Source of the DNA: Apis mellifera
Taxonomy: Eukaryota; Arthropoda; Insecta; Hymenoptera; Apidae
Direction: 5' to 3'
DNA length: 64,000 nucleotides
Assembly: GCF_003254395.2 (NCBI RefSeq)
Contig: NC_037647.1
Location: 8,505,024 to 8,569,023, forward strand
Position 1 is the first letter of the stretch, and every line of letters begins with the position of its first letter. This document shows, in pieces, positions 38,201 to 47,999 of the stretch. The position numbers and the translations under genes are program-made. The notes beneath the pieces were generated by a model. That model worked only from the letters and a program-made list of their open reading frames with translations, had not been told where the DNA came from and did not search any database.

Positions 38201-41069
38201 TTTCGTTGAATTCGTTAATTTCGCGAATATCCAACGAGTATTCCGCGCAATTGCTTTTTTTTTTTTCATCATGAATTGTTATTATTGGGTTATTTAATCA
38301 TTTGATTAACGTATACCATTGTGTCCGCTTTTGAATTGAGGTTACGCAAGTAATATACGAAAATAAATTAAATAAAACAACACGATGATAACACATTAAT
38401 CATTATTATAATTGATGCAAATTATCTAATTCTTTTACATAACAAAACGTAAACTACATAATACACTGACAAGGATTGATCTAATTCAAACGTGAAATGA
38501 ATGAATGATGTTTTTTCGTTAATAAAATTATAAAGTAATAACTGTAACAACCCATTTGTTTAATCTATAGATGTCAGCATTTTGTAGGGGGATTTTATTA
38601 CAAAAAAATGTTATATAATTAATAATCGATAAAAAAGATAGCTATATGAATTTACAAATAGCTATCTTGTTTTTTTTTAAAAATTATATTTGTTATTCCA
38701 TATTTTTTGTATTTACTGTATTTATTGTATTTATATATTATATTCATATTTTAAATAGAAAAGAAATGATAAAATTTTAATAAATTTATCATATATTTTT
38801 TTGCAATTGCAAATCTGCAGTTATTTGAATTATCATTATTTTATCATTACATATTTATAAAAAGCATACGACTTAAACGTTTGTACATTATATTGTATTA
38901 TTATGGAAAGAAACTGAATAGAGGTGACATCTCGCGGAATATGTTCTAAAATATCGATCTGAATCAGGACTGTTAACGTCATCTAACATGTTGTGCTTTA
39001 ATTAAAAGTATACAGATTATTTTATGAACCTCTCTGAACTGATACTAGGATGAACTAATAAAATTTAAAAAAAAACCGAATTTAAATAATTAAAATTGAG
39101 AAAACTATAGAATTATCGAATTTTTTTAAAAATTATTGCGATTATTATTGCTATTACTTTTATATTCTAAAATTTTTACTTAAAAATCTTTAAACTTAAT
39201 TGATCTTAAAAATATTCTATCTAAATCAAATTTGACCTGTCTGATAATGATAATTTTACACATGTTTGATTTTAAATATCATTATTCATTTTTTACTACT
39301 TTTTCTTCCTAAGTTTTATATTTCAAATTTTTGAATCCAAAGATTTAATTAATAGTTTTTTAATCAAACTATGAAATAAAAATCATTATTAAAAATTTTT
39401 ATATGCATTTACATTTTAGAAATCTAAAATTTATAGTTTCAACAATAAAAAAAAAATTTTTTTTTAAACTATTTAATAATTTCGCGAACACAACCAATTA
39501 GCTCACAATTGCTATATTTGCTATACAATTTATAATTATATCAGTTATGGATATTAGTTATATATGATATAATTATAAAATATATATTAAATAATATGAT
39601 TTCTCTCAGTCTCACCACGTAAATTAGAAATCTATCCACTTCCTATTCACCCTCTTTTTATGCAAAAACTTATTTATTTTCATATAAATTTTCCTTTTGA
39701 TTGCGTGATTGCAAAATGTCTAAATTTTTAATCGTTGTGCAACATAACAAAGCAAAAAGATTTGTAAAAAAATTTAGCGCGGAAAACTAAACCTGAAAAT
39801 AAAAAAATTAAATTATGTCTTAATCTCTCTAATTATACAATTCTACATAAGACATACACATGTTATTTTATACATGTATCAATATTTTGTATTTTCATAA
39901 CAATAAAAATACAAAATATTGATAATAAAAAAGATAAAAGTAAGTAAATGAACGAAATATGTTCCAAAAAGAGTTTATACTTATTTTTTGAATTTTATTA
40001 ATTAAATTCTACTATCATCATTATCACCATCATAATCATTAACACCATCAATTACACATGCATTTATAAATATATTCTTCTTAAAACAAATAATAGCTAA
40101 AGATTTTTTCTACAAATCTATTGATGTTTCAAAATTTTTACTTAAGTTATAGTTTATCAATCCTTAAATTAATAACTAATCTAGATATTTAGAAAATTTT
40201 GAAATAAATATAATTTTTGCAAAAAAATCTTGCATGCAATTTATGCATTTAAAAATACTATGTCTTATGTGTGTTATTATTAATCCTTAATTACAATTCA
40301 GATTAGTTTGATTTAAATTTATAATTCTAATTCCTCCATATTTTTTTAATGGTTATCTACCTAACAATTTAAAAATTTGTTTAGTGAACCTATCTAAATA
40401 AAAATTAATTTCCTTTTTAATCTCTTTCTAATTTAAAGATATAGACTACCTTCACATAAAAATTTAAAGATTTGTTTGGAGCTGTTACTTATACAATCTC
40501 CATTATGAAATTTTGATTTCTTCAATTTCTACTATAAAATTTTAATGAAACAAATCTGAAACAAATCAAACTACAAAGAATTAATAAAATTTTATACAAT
40601 GTAATTTTGATAGACTTGTCTTTTCTTCCAATTAATATATTCAAAACAAACTTAATTTATTAGATTAATAATTAAAAAGAAAGATAGTTTATATCTGAAG
40701 AAAAATATATTAAATATATATAATAACGAGTAATAAAAAATTGAATAAAATTAAATTATTATTTAGTTTTAAATTAATTTTAAAAAAACAAGAAAAAAAA
40801 TTTATTATCCGAATAAAAATTTTGAAAATCAAAAACAAAAATATTTAATCGTTAATTAAACAACTCATAAATTGAAAACTTATATTGAATATCAAAATGG
40901 AAAAAAAAATAACTAAAATTATTTATAGTTTCTTTTTTAACTTTATCATAAAAAAACTCTAAAACTTTTTTGCATCAATAAAAAAAGTATTATATATAAA
41001 AATATAATTATAGCTACATTTTTATAACAAAGGCAATATGAGGCACTGAAAAAGAAATCAATTTAGTAG
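38201..41069. other. AT-rich non-coding stretch at the compositional boundary
   Basis: From about 38.2 kb the sequence becomes strongly AT-rich and CpG-poor. No gene is visible. The part from about 39.48 kb is a diverged relative of 50.55-52.08 kb (shared CAATTAGCTCAC and GCGCGGAA.ACTAAACCTGAA blocks), marking the left end of duplicated unit A. Confidence 0.6.
38635..38668. repeat. Perfect 11-bp inverted repeat
   Basis: AAGATAGCTAT is followed, after a 12-base loop, by ATAGCTATCTT and a T run. It could be the hairpin of a transcript or a remnant of a small inverted-repeat element. No target-site duplication was recognised. Confidence 0.8.
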
Positions 41070-41123
41070 CTAGAAAGGTTTCTAGAAGACAAATATTTTC
41101 CACTCAATATGAAACCATGAGTG
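41070..41123 (-). other. 3'-end hairpin pair, copy A
   Basis: CACTCA/TGAGTG (41101-41106 and 41118-41123) and CTAGAAA-GG-TTTCTAG (41070-41085) lie just past the AATAAA. In copy B the second is GGTAACC/GGTTACC, a complete change of sequence with pairing kept. Confidence 0.55.
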
Positions 41124-41308
41124 TAATATTTATTTTGTATCACTCATAAAAAAAAAAAAAAAAAAAAAAGAAATAAAAAAATAGAAAAATTTCTAGAAAC
41201 AATTAAATATATACGTGATATTAATACATTATGCACTTTAATTTCGAAATATATATAACGAAATATCCATTGCAGTCTGCTTAACAATTGATATTGTATG
41301 GTCACCCA

Positions 41309-41369
41309 TGTAGCATTTTTAACTACACCAAGTGATTCAGGAACAAAAATTTCCACGATAAAAGTGGAA
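41309..41369 (-). other. Two conserved hairpins near the 3' end, copy A
   Basis: TGTAG/CTACA (41309-41313 and 41323-41327) and TTCCAC/GTGGAA (41351-41356 and 41364-41369) correspond to ACAGCC/GGCTGT and CTTCCAC/GTGGAAG in copy B. The first has wholly different paired bases. Confidence 0.5.
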
Positions 41370-41379
41370 GATTGGGCAT

Positions 41380-41800
41380 TCAATATTCGCACTACTAACG
41401 CGATACAACGCGAAATAATGTTATCATTTTTCAACGCAACACTAACTGGAAAATAATAACAAGAACAATCGCGGTGGAGCAACATTGTTACACTAATTCT
41501 TGAAAAAAAAATTTTTAAATCATTACTTGTCTACGACTAAGAAGTTGACAAACAATTGATCGAAAATGAATAAATTCAATATCAAATGATATTGATTGTA
41601 ATATTACTGTATAAAAAATTATACAATTTATATTTAATAAAAAACACCGTGTCTCACGATTCGCAATACTAATACTATACGCGATTCGTATTTTAACGCA
41701 ACACTAATTTAACCCGTAATTATTTTTCGCTACACTAATTATTCAAAACGCGAGATTTGTATACGCAAATCTATTCAATCCGTAATTAATCAATCGTAAT
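41380..41800 (-). repeat. TTAGTGTTGCG-type motif array, copy A
   Basis: On the minus strand degenerate copies of TTAGTGTTGCGT recur near 41436-41446, 41490, 41665, 41697-41707, 41731 and 41795. Copy B has seven better-kept copies. Confidence 0.5.
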
Positions 41801-41830
41801 ACTATATATACATATAAATCGCGATGCCCA

Positions 41831-41974
41831 TTATGATTGGATCCGGTGAGCCAATAAATTGCATGCAAATCGGCCGGACGATTTACTAAATATTACTAAA
41901 ACGAGCACAATGACAAAATAATAACAACGACCTCTCATTCTTTGAACCATATAAATAAAAGAATGAGAAATCAT
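41831..41974 (-). CDS. Small conserved frame with a hydrophobic helix, copy A
   Basis: Within exon 7 an ATG opens 47 codons containing VQRM and CYYFVIVLVLVI, long enough for one short membrane helix. Copy B has a frame from the same ATG with a one-codon difference before VQRM, the same helix and a different tail (64 residues). Frame kept through a 3-nt indel is suggestive, but much of the match is simply conserved nucleotides. It may be a micropeptide or a coincidence of RNA conservation. Confidence 0.3.
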   Translation of the reverse strand: MISHSFIYMVQRMRGRCYYFVIVLVLVIFSKSSGRFACNLLAHRIQS

Positions 41975-42439
41975 TCGTTGCGACCCTCTTCGTGACAGTT
42001 TGTCGAGCCTCTTCGGTCTTCCTCCTTCGAGCACGATACCCGTTGAAACTTAAATCTAGGCTCGAGATTCACTGATCGCAAAAAAAAAAGAAAAAAAAAA
42101 AGATTAAATCGTGGAAGCTAAATGCATGATCGTAATAATTGTGCATATACAGAATCTCGAGTTCGATTCGTATTTATCTCGCGACCACGGAATTCGAAAA
42201 CTCGATGAGCGAAGCCAGAGACGAACAATATTCTCTGCTTTATATCTTGATTTTTCGAATTCGATTTCCTGAAACAGATTGCCACGCGAAAACGCGCCTA
42301 CCCGACCAGAGACTGTCACAACCTGCCCTATCTACTTATATAAATAACACCAGAAGTATACCATCTATCCTACCTAGCTCTATATTTAAAAAAATATAGC
42401 AAAACAGGCATACCAACACACTCATTCCACGATTCTCAC

Positions 42440-42524
42440 GCATACTAGGGAAAACATCCCGGGACGCCTTCGACACTCGAGCTTGACACGCTACATTCAC
42501 ACTCTAATTTTACGTACCATTTTT
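42440..42524 (-). other. Exon 6 of copy A
   Basis: It follows TCGATTTCAG and ends at TATGC|GTGAGA. Both sites are identical in copy B, although the exon there is 23 nt longer (108 nt) through an insertion near the donor. Confidence 0.5.
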
Positions 42525-42790
42525 CTGAAATCGATTGACGAAGGTTAGCGACCATTGCGTCAAAGGCAATAAAATTTCATTGGTTTTAATAAATATTCGT
42601 ATAATCGAAAAGAATCATGGAATAATTATTGGAATAGAAATAAATTAAATATTGTTATTATACAATTTGAGAATAAAACAATTCTATCAGTTTTTAATAA
42701 AACGAGTGTAATATTGTTATCATAAATTATAATTGAATTGATGAATTGTTAAAACGACGCAATTCCATAATTTAACCACATACATGCACA

Positions 42791-42952
42791 ATGTGGAAAA
42801 TACGTCGTGCACGATATACTAACTCATCGTCAATCGCTCAAAAATTTTTATTAATTTATGAACTAACATCATCGTGCCTATTGCCTCTCTTTCATTCAAG
42901 TAGCACCTGGGCACGTGAATGGATTCTTGGCAATAGACACGGAAGAGATTAA
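42791..42952 (+). pseudogene. Antisense frame, copy A (MWK-type), likely decayed
   Basis: On the plus strand, inside intron 5, a 53-codon frame starts MWKIRRARYTN. Copy B has a related frame (MWKVRRARYTN) at 53947. The first 25 codons align without gaps with eight base changes, six of them amino-acid changing. After that the frames part through indels, although a downstream block (APGH..., KSENP.LKR) matches in another frame followed by a GTTAGT. This looks like a relic of a coding exon rather than a selected protein. The family was not identified. Confidence 0.3.
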
Positions 42953-43296
42953 ATCTGAAAATCCTATGTTAAAAAGACAGGTTAGTATTTAAATATTTTG
43001 TATCTAACGAGCTAATGAACTTGATTTTGTATAATCTCAATAATCTCTTAAATTTCAATGACTCTATTTTATACTTTAATTTTTATCAATTTAAAAAATT
43101 GTTAAAATCTTAATATTTTACAACAAAATCATTGAACAAAATATGTTCATTTAAAAAAATAATTAAAATAAAATTCGATGAAATAATTGATTCCAAGTTC
43201 AATATTAATAATCCTCAGGCGATTTATTGATCAAAGCATATTTTCGAAAATACGAAATAAATATTTAAAATTTGTAACTTTGATTTCAAAATCTAC

Positions 43297-43535
43297 CTGT
43301 CGCGAAGTGTCTTCTTGAACATAATATTTAATATATTTTCGAATAAGAGAGATAAAACTATCTTGAAAATCAAAAGCAATTAAATCGTTTAAAATATTAA
43401 CATGAAAGAAAAGATGAAATTAAAAATGATTTATTATTGCATTATTATTCATTCAAATATTTGTAATTCATTTACAAATATTCATAACATGAAAATTATT
43501 AATATTTAAAAGCGCGATGTACAAGAAGACCTAGT
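43297..43535 (-). other. Exon 5 of copy A, ends pair with each other
   Basis: It follows TATTAGTTCAG and ends at GCGACAG|GTAGAT. GTCTTCTTG near its start (43530-43522) is the exact complement of CAAGAAGAC near its end (43317-43309), which would close the exon into a loop. The same arrangement is kept in copy B. Confidence 0.5.
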
Positions 43536-43579
43536 CTGAACTAATAAATAAAACACAAAAAAAAGAAAATTTTACTATT

Positions 43580-43599
43580 CACGATATGTAAATATCGTG
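43580..43599 (-). other. Intronic hairpin 1, copy A
   Basis: CACGATAT-GTAA-ATATCGTG is a perfect 8-bp stem. At the same place copy B has a stem of different sequence (CGCGGGTA/TACCCGCG), so pairing rather than sequence is kept. Confidence 0.6.
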
Positions 43600-43634
43600 G
43601 TCACTATGCTCGTGCAAAATTCTATGTATACAAT

Positions 43635-43701
43635 CAATCACTCGTGTCGATTTGAATTTTTTTTTTAATTTCTTTTATTCTACGACATGATTGAGTGATT
43701 G
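43635..43701 (-). other. Intronic hairpin 2, copy A
   Basis: CAATCACTC pairs with GAGTGATTG, with an inner GTGTCG/CGACAT helix and a long A/T loop. It lies in the 192-nt intron between exons 4 and 5, as in copy B (188-nt intron). Confidence 0.6.
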
Positions 43702-43727
43702 GAGGAATCAAAATGCATGTGACTCAC

Positions 43728-43804
43728 CATTAGATGCGAAGAAACTGCATTGCCATCAATACTGTGATGGCCCATGAGAAGTCATCATAAAAACTAGGAA
43801 ATAT
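43728..43804 (-). other. Exon 4 of copy A
   Basis: It follows TTTGTTGCAG and ends at CTAATG|GTGAGTC. It shares GATGACTTCT and the ends with copy B, and TTCTTCGCATCTAA with the inverted third copy at 63.9 kb. An early TAG sits in the frame continuing from exon 3. Confidence 0.55.
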
Positions 43805-43987
43805 CTGCAACAAATAAAATATTACAACTTATAAATGTAATAATAAGAATTGAAATTTTGATAAGATATAATAATAAAAATTGCAATTGTCAAATATAAA
43901 AGAAAAGGAATTAAAAAATTGAAATTCTCTAATGTTCTAATTTTTCAATAGAGGAATATAAATTTATATAAAAGAAAAAATAATAAC

Positions 43988-44042
43988 TTATTTGCGTAGT
44001 AGATGATCGCTTTATTCTCTTGAGAGAACCACTGATTCTACT
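43988..44042 (-). other. Exon 3 of copy A (55-nt repeated exon)
   Basis: It follows AATCTATAG and is 55 nt long, exactly as in the three copies in unit B. Conserved parts are AGAATCAGTG, TCTCAAGAGAATA and GCGATCATC. The donor is degenerate (AA|GTTATT against AG|GTAAGA elsewhere), so use of this copy may be reduced. Confidence 0.5.
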
Positions 44043-44059
44043 CTATAGATTGACTATTT

Positions 44060-44290
44060 GACTATTGACTATATTGACTATTGAAAAAAATAAAAATAAA
44101 AACTATCAAAGCGTTAATATTCTATAATCGACGAACAAACACTGATTCTAATTTCACGTATGATTATTATTATTACATTTACTTATCGTGCTTTAAAAAA
44201 AATAAAAAAATATATACTACTATAATGAAAGTAACACTGACTCTATATCTACATGACTGACTTATATGATCACAAATATTTTTTAATACT
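44060..44290 (-). repeat. Diverged upstream modules around exon 3 (copy A)
   Basis: Two more copies of the AGARTCAGTGTT core lie just upstream of exon 3 (near 44128-44146 and 44224-44242). They match the upstream modules seen three times in copy B. They lack clear donors, so may be intronic motifs. Confidence 0.45.
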
Positions 44291-44993
44291 AAAATTCAAA
44301 ATTTTTAAGAAGATTTCAACTCTTGTAAACAAAATGTAATAAAATGTAAAATATTACATATAATTATCTTTTTTAAAAATTCAAAAAGCATTCATTAAAA
44401 TCTTGAAATAATAAAAGATGAAAGAGAAATTCAATTTTAAAATTTAATAAAAAAATAATCATAACTTATTTTTAATAAATTTTAATAAAAATTGAAATTC
44501 TAATAAAAAAGATTGAAATTTAAACTTTATTTTTTTTTCCTTAAAATTTACATTATGGTATTTATATTGAAAATTTTTTTCCCCGCTTGAAATAATCTTA
44601 ACAATTATTTTATTTGTTTTATAATTATTTTACAAAAGAAGAATCTTCGAAATAAATGTACAAATATATAGAATATTGTATTAAAACAATTTCATTCAAA
44701 TCCGATTTTAAAAGCTTATAATACGAGTTAATAATAAAATACGAATATAGAAACTAATAATAAAAATAATAAATTAAAAATAACTAATTAATAAATTAAA
44801 ATAATTAATAAATTAAGAATAAATTAAAATTAATAATAAAAAAAATAAATTATTCCTCGAAAAATTATCAATAATAATAATAATCAATAATTAATCAACA
44901 ATAATCAATAAATAATTGAATGATAAAATAGTAATATAAAAAAATTAAAGAATAACTTTTAAATAAGTATTACCGAATAGATAGATCACATAC

Positions 44994-45132
44994 CTAAAGC
45001 GTCTAGCCATTACGAATTTCAATAATCAAATGATACGTCGTGTCGATTTTGACTCCGAATTATAAATTGGAGAGGGGATATATTCAACAATTCGGCAATT
45101 TGGAACGTGTGACCGTCAATTTCCTGGAAAGA
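44994..45132 (-). other. Second exon used with the alternative start
   Basis: It follows GTATACAG and ends at GACGCTTTAG|GTATGTG. It shares ATATCCCCTCTCC and neighbouring blocks with the exon 2 of both main promoters. It contains an ATGGCTAGACGC just before the donor that is absent from the other copies. Confidence 0.45.
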
Positions 45133-45620
45133 CTGTATACAAAATTTGTTCAGCCTCAGCCTTCAAACTTAAAATCAAAACAATCTCAGAAATAATAACA
45201 TACGATAAATATACGATAATAATATACGATAATAACATACGTCTTTCGGAAATAAATATATGAGAATAATGCGTGAAATATATACGTGTGAATTGATTAC
45301 AATAATCTAATTATTTCTATATTATGTGAATAAAAAAAGACAAAAGAAATATATAATAATTATGTTTCTCTTAAAATAATTAGATTCTTACCATATTTTT
45401 AGCATAAAAAACGTCGAATTATCTCCTAATTGTCACAAAAAGTATTCACTTTTGAATTTATTCTATCTTCGAAACTCTAATCTGGCACACAGATGCAATT
45501 TTACTATAGTAATGATTAAATAAATATATATATAATTACACAAGGTTTAATAATCGATAATTAATTTCAATAATTCTATTATAATATCCTATTAATAAAT
45601 ATTTTTACACAATTACGTAC

Positions 45621-45668
45621 TTTAGCCGGTGATATACGATTTGTCTTCACAATTTTCAACTTGAGACT
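45621..45668 (-). other. Alternative exon 1 of copy A with its own promoter
   Basis: GCGCATGATG|TCAGTC marks the start. The next bases (CAAGTTGAAAATTGTG) match the other two first exons, and the exon ends at GCTAAA|GTACGT. A CCAATCAG box lies about 60 bases upstream. This is a third promoter of the same type, 1.4 kb inside the gene. Confidence 0.5.
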
Positions 45669-46470
45669 GACATCATGCGCACTATGACGCGTAGTAATTC
45701 GTCTAGCTTTATCTTAGCGGCTTTCTGATTGGTTTTTTAAAGCAACGCAATTTTTCATTTTAAATCCGATAATAACAATCACATTGCGCGTCGTCACAAA
45801 TACTTTCTGAAATTAATATTAAATTAGTGGGACGGGAAAGAGATAAAAGAAGAAACAATATCTTTTTGATATTTTTTTTCTTCTTTCTATCGTATATTTA
45901 TTCTGAAAATATTGCTAAATTACGAATTATGTATAAATCATGAAAGTGCTTCATAAATTTCTAATTTTTTTCAATTTCTTTTAACTAAAACGTAATTTTA
46001 TTATGAATTGCTCAACAAAAATAATCAATAATCCTATAAAATAGAATAAAAATTTATATATACGAAATATAAAATTTTACATCAAAGACGTCCATATTGG
46101 AATTTTTCCCGCCTTCCCGAGAGCTACCAATAAAATCGCAGAAAAAAAAACAAAACTTCTAAATAAATCAATTAAATAAAATGTATGAAATTAGATTATG
46201 CTAATAAAGTATCACAACAATTAAGTCAAATAAAAACTCTCGATATGCTATCTTAATAAATTCGACACTCCATTTATACGAAGAACGAGAAATGAACTCA
46301 AAATGATTTAATTGTCAAAGAATTATCAATTCTAATTGTATAGAATATTGAACAAAGATGTATTAATTAAATAAAAAAACGTAGAAATTATAAAAAAAGA
46401 AACAGTATTAAATTATTACGCATTAAATAGAACACACGTCTCGAGAAAATTTCAAACGTCTAATTCTCAC

Positions 46471-46624
46471 GACGAATCAACGAATAATGTCATTTTGCGC
46501 TTCGATTTCGCGCATCGAATAACAAGATGGAGAGGCGATATGCTCGAAACTTTGACAAGCCGAAATATGTTGGGACACGAATACAATTTCTTGGAAATAC
46601 AATCTCATAAGGATTGTTTCTAGC
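46471..46624 (-). other. Exon 2 of copy A
   Basis: It is bounded by CTCGAG (acceptor) and GATTCGTC|GTGAGA (donor), both identical in copy B. The core reads differently in the two copies with frame-breaking indels, although one C-terminal frame (ILLFDARNRSAK) happens to be shared. Confidence 0.5.
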
Positions 46625-47047
46625 CTCGAGCAAAAAAACGACCAAAAAAAGTAAACAATAAACACAGACGTGAGACGTTGCACACAATATATATATATAT
46701 ATATGTACAATCGAAAAAATACTGGAATAGTACGAAATGAATTGACGAACGAACGAACGAACGTGAAAAATTTATTTTATTTTAATACGACTAAAATGAT
46801 AAGAAATGAAGATCAGGAATTAAAATTATATTAAATAAAGACCATTTCAAATTCTGTTTCGAAATATTTCGATATTTCGACGAAATGTTAATGACGCAAT
46901 AAACGCAAAATGAACAATCGAGGGAAAAGATGCAAAGAAACACAAAAAACTAATTAATTTCGTTTTCACTACATTGAATGGATTATTTAAAAAACTAAAT
47001 TAACAATAATTGATAATTTTGGTAATAATAAGAGTAAAATAACTTAC

Positions 47048-47105
47048 CGAATAATCCAAATTCGACGACGAAACGTCCACTCCACACAATTTTCAACTAT
47101 AGACT
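47048..47105 (-). other. Exon 1 of copy A
   Basis: It begins at the A of a TCAGTC initiator and ends at ATTATTCG|GTAAGTT. Copy B has the same length (58 nt) and about 85 percent the same bases, including the AGTTGAAAATTGTGT segment. Confidence 0.6.
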
Positions 47106-47190
47106 GACGCCATGCGCAGAACGATGCGCAATGTAATCCGCATTGGTTCTCGCGCCAAGAATTAAGCAACATTCTGATTGGTTGGATCGT
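47106..47190 (-). promoter_or_regulatory. Promoter of copy A (TCAGTC initiator, TGCGCA boxes, CCAAT)
   Basis: Reading toward the gene: CCAATCAG, GGCGCGAG, a second CCAAT, then two TGCGCAT boxes and GGCG|TCAGTC. There is no TATA box. The same order stands before copy B and, shortened, before the start at 45668. TGCGCA is an NRF1 half site, and TCAGTC fits the arthropod initiator. Confidence 0.6.
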
Positions 47191-47999
47191 GATGCTCCTT
47201 TTTTTCATTTAAAAATTGCGCGAAAAATTGAAATATAAAATAAATTAATTGTTGTTGTTTGTAACATTGGAATCCTGTAAAGATCTATTTATTGGGGAAA
47301 AAAAAAATTATTAGTAGATTTACTAATATTATATTATTTAACAAGATAATAAAATAGTACTAATGCAAAGAAGAAAATCAATAAAAAGATTAATTAAACT
47401 TAAATAAAAGTAAAAGCAAAAATAAAAACGAAAAAGAAGTTTAACAAAAAATTCAAATAAATTCATAAAAAATCGAAAAATAGAAAGAAGAGAGAACATA
47501 ATATAATAAAACATAAAACTGAATTTGATAACTGATTTGAAATTTAATAACTGAATTTAAAATAATCAAAAGACTTGTATTTAACTTTAAAATAAATAAA
47601 TTTAAGGAATTGAATTATATTAAATAAAAAAGAGCAATGTCGACGTAAAAATCAAGAAAAGAACATTTAACATAACTAAAAAAAACGAGAAAAAAAATTT
47701 AATATAAGATTCAAAGAGATTAGAAAAGATTGAAATACAAATAAAATATTTTAAATTGAGATGAACAAAATTTGAACAGAATTAAAATATAAAGAAAAAA
47801 ATATAAAGAAAAAATAACATTAAAGTTAAATAAATCTAAAAAAAACGTAGAGAGTGTAAATAAAATTTGACACATAAATTAATTTAATTGGAAGAAAAAT
47901 ATATATATATATATAATTTTATATATATATAAAATTAACAATAATATAGTACAGAAGTAATGAATAATGAAGAAATTAAAAGAGAATATAACACAAAAG

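Larger units (their letters stand above)
41101..42268 (-). other. Exon 7 (terminal) of copy A
   Basis: It follows AATCTGTTTCAG, conserved in copy B, after a 171-nt intron. It contains the block GACCGAAGAGG...GACAAACTGTCACGAAGAG (split here), one of the most conserved parts of the locus, then a small open frame, the motif array and hairpins. The 3' end is placed by AATAAA at 41134-41129. Confidence 0.45.
41101..47105 (-). ncRNA. Structured multi-exon long non-coding RNA gene, copy A
   Basis: Minus-strand model: exon 1 47105-47048; exon 2 46624-46471; exon 3 44042-43988; exon 4 43804-43728; exon 5 43535-43297; exon 6 42524-42440; exon 7 from 42268 to about 41.1 kb, with AATAAA at 41134-41129. 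A second start at 45668 (exon 45668-45621, then 45132-44994) is a diverged copy of the first two exons. All introns are GT-AG, and nearly every site recurs in copy B. Exon lengths in A/B are 58/58, 154/155, 55/55, 77/70, 239/309 and 85/108, so differences are not multiples of three. Joined exons carry stops in all conserved frames, hence a non-coding RNA is inferred. Conserved hairpins with compensatory changes support a structured product. The function is unknown. The exon 3 donor is weak here (AA|GTTATT). Confidence 0.65.

Noticed and set aside
42268..42560. Small protein joining MVANLRQSISEKW to exon 7 in copy A
   Set aside because: The equivalent joint in copy B meets a stop at the second codon, and exon 6 better explains the conserved splice sites.
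43728..43804. C/D box snoRNA (ATGATGA in exon 4)
   Set aside because: No properly spaced D box or terminal stem, and copy B lacks the purine of the C box.
46477..46710. Protein shared between exon 2 of copies A and B (ILLFDARNRSAK)
   Set aside because: The matching segment lies in different upstream frames because of one-base indels, so the similarity is at the nucleotide level.
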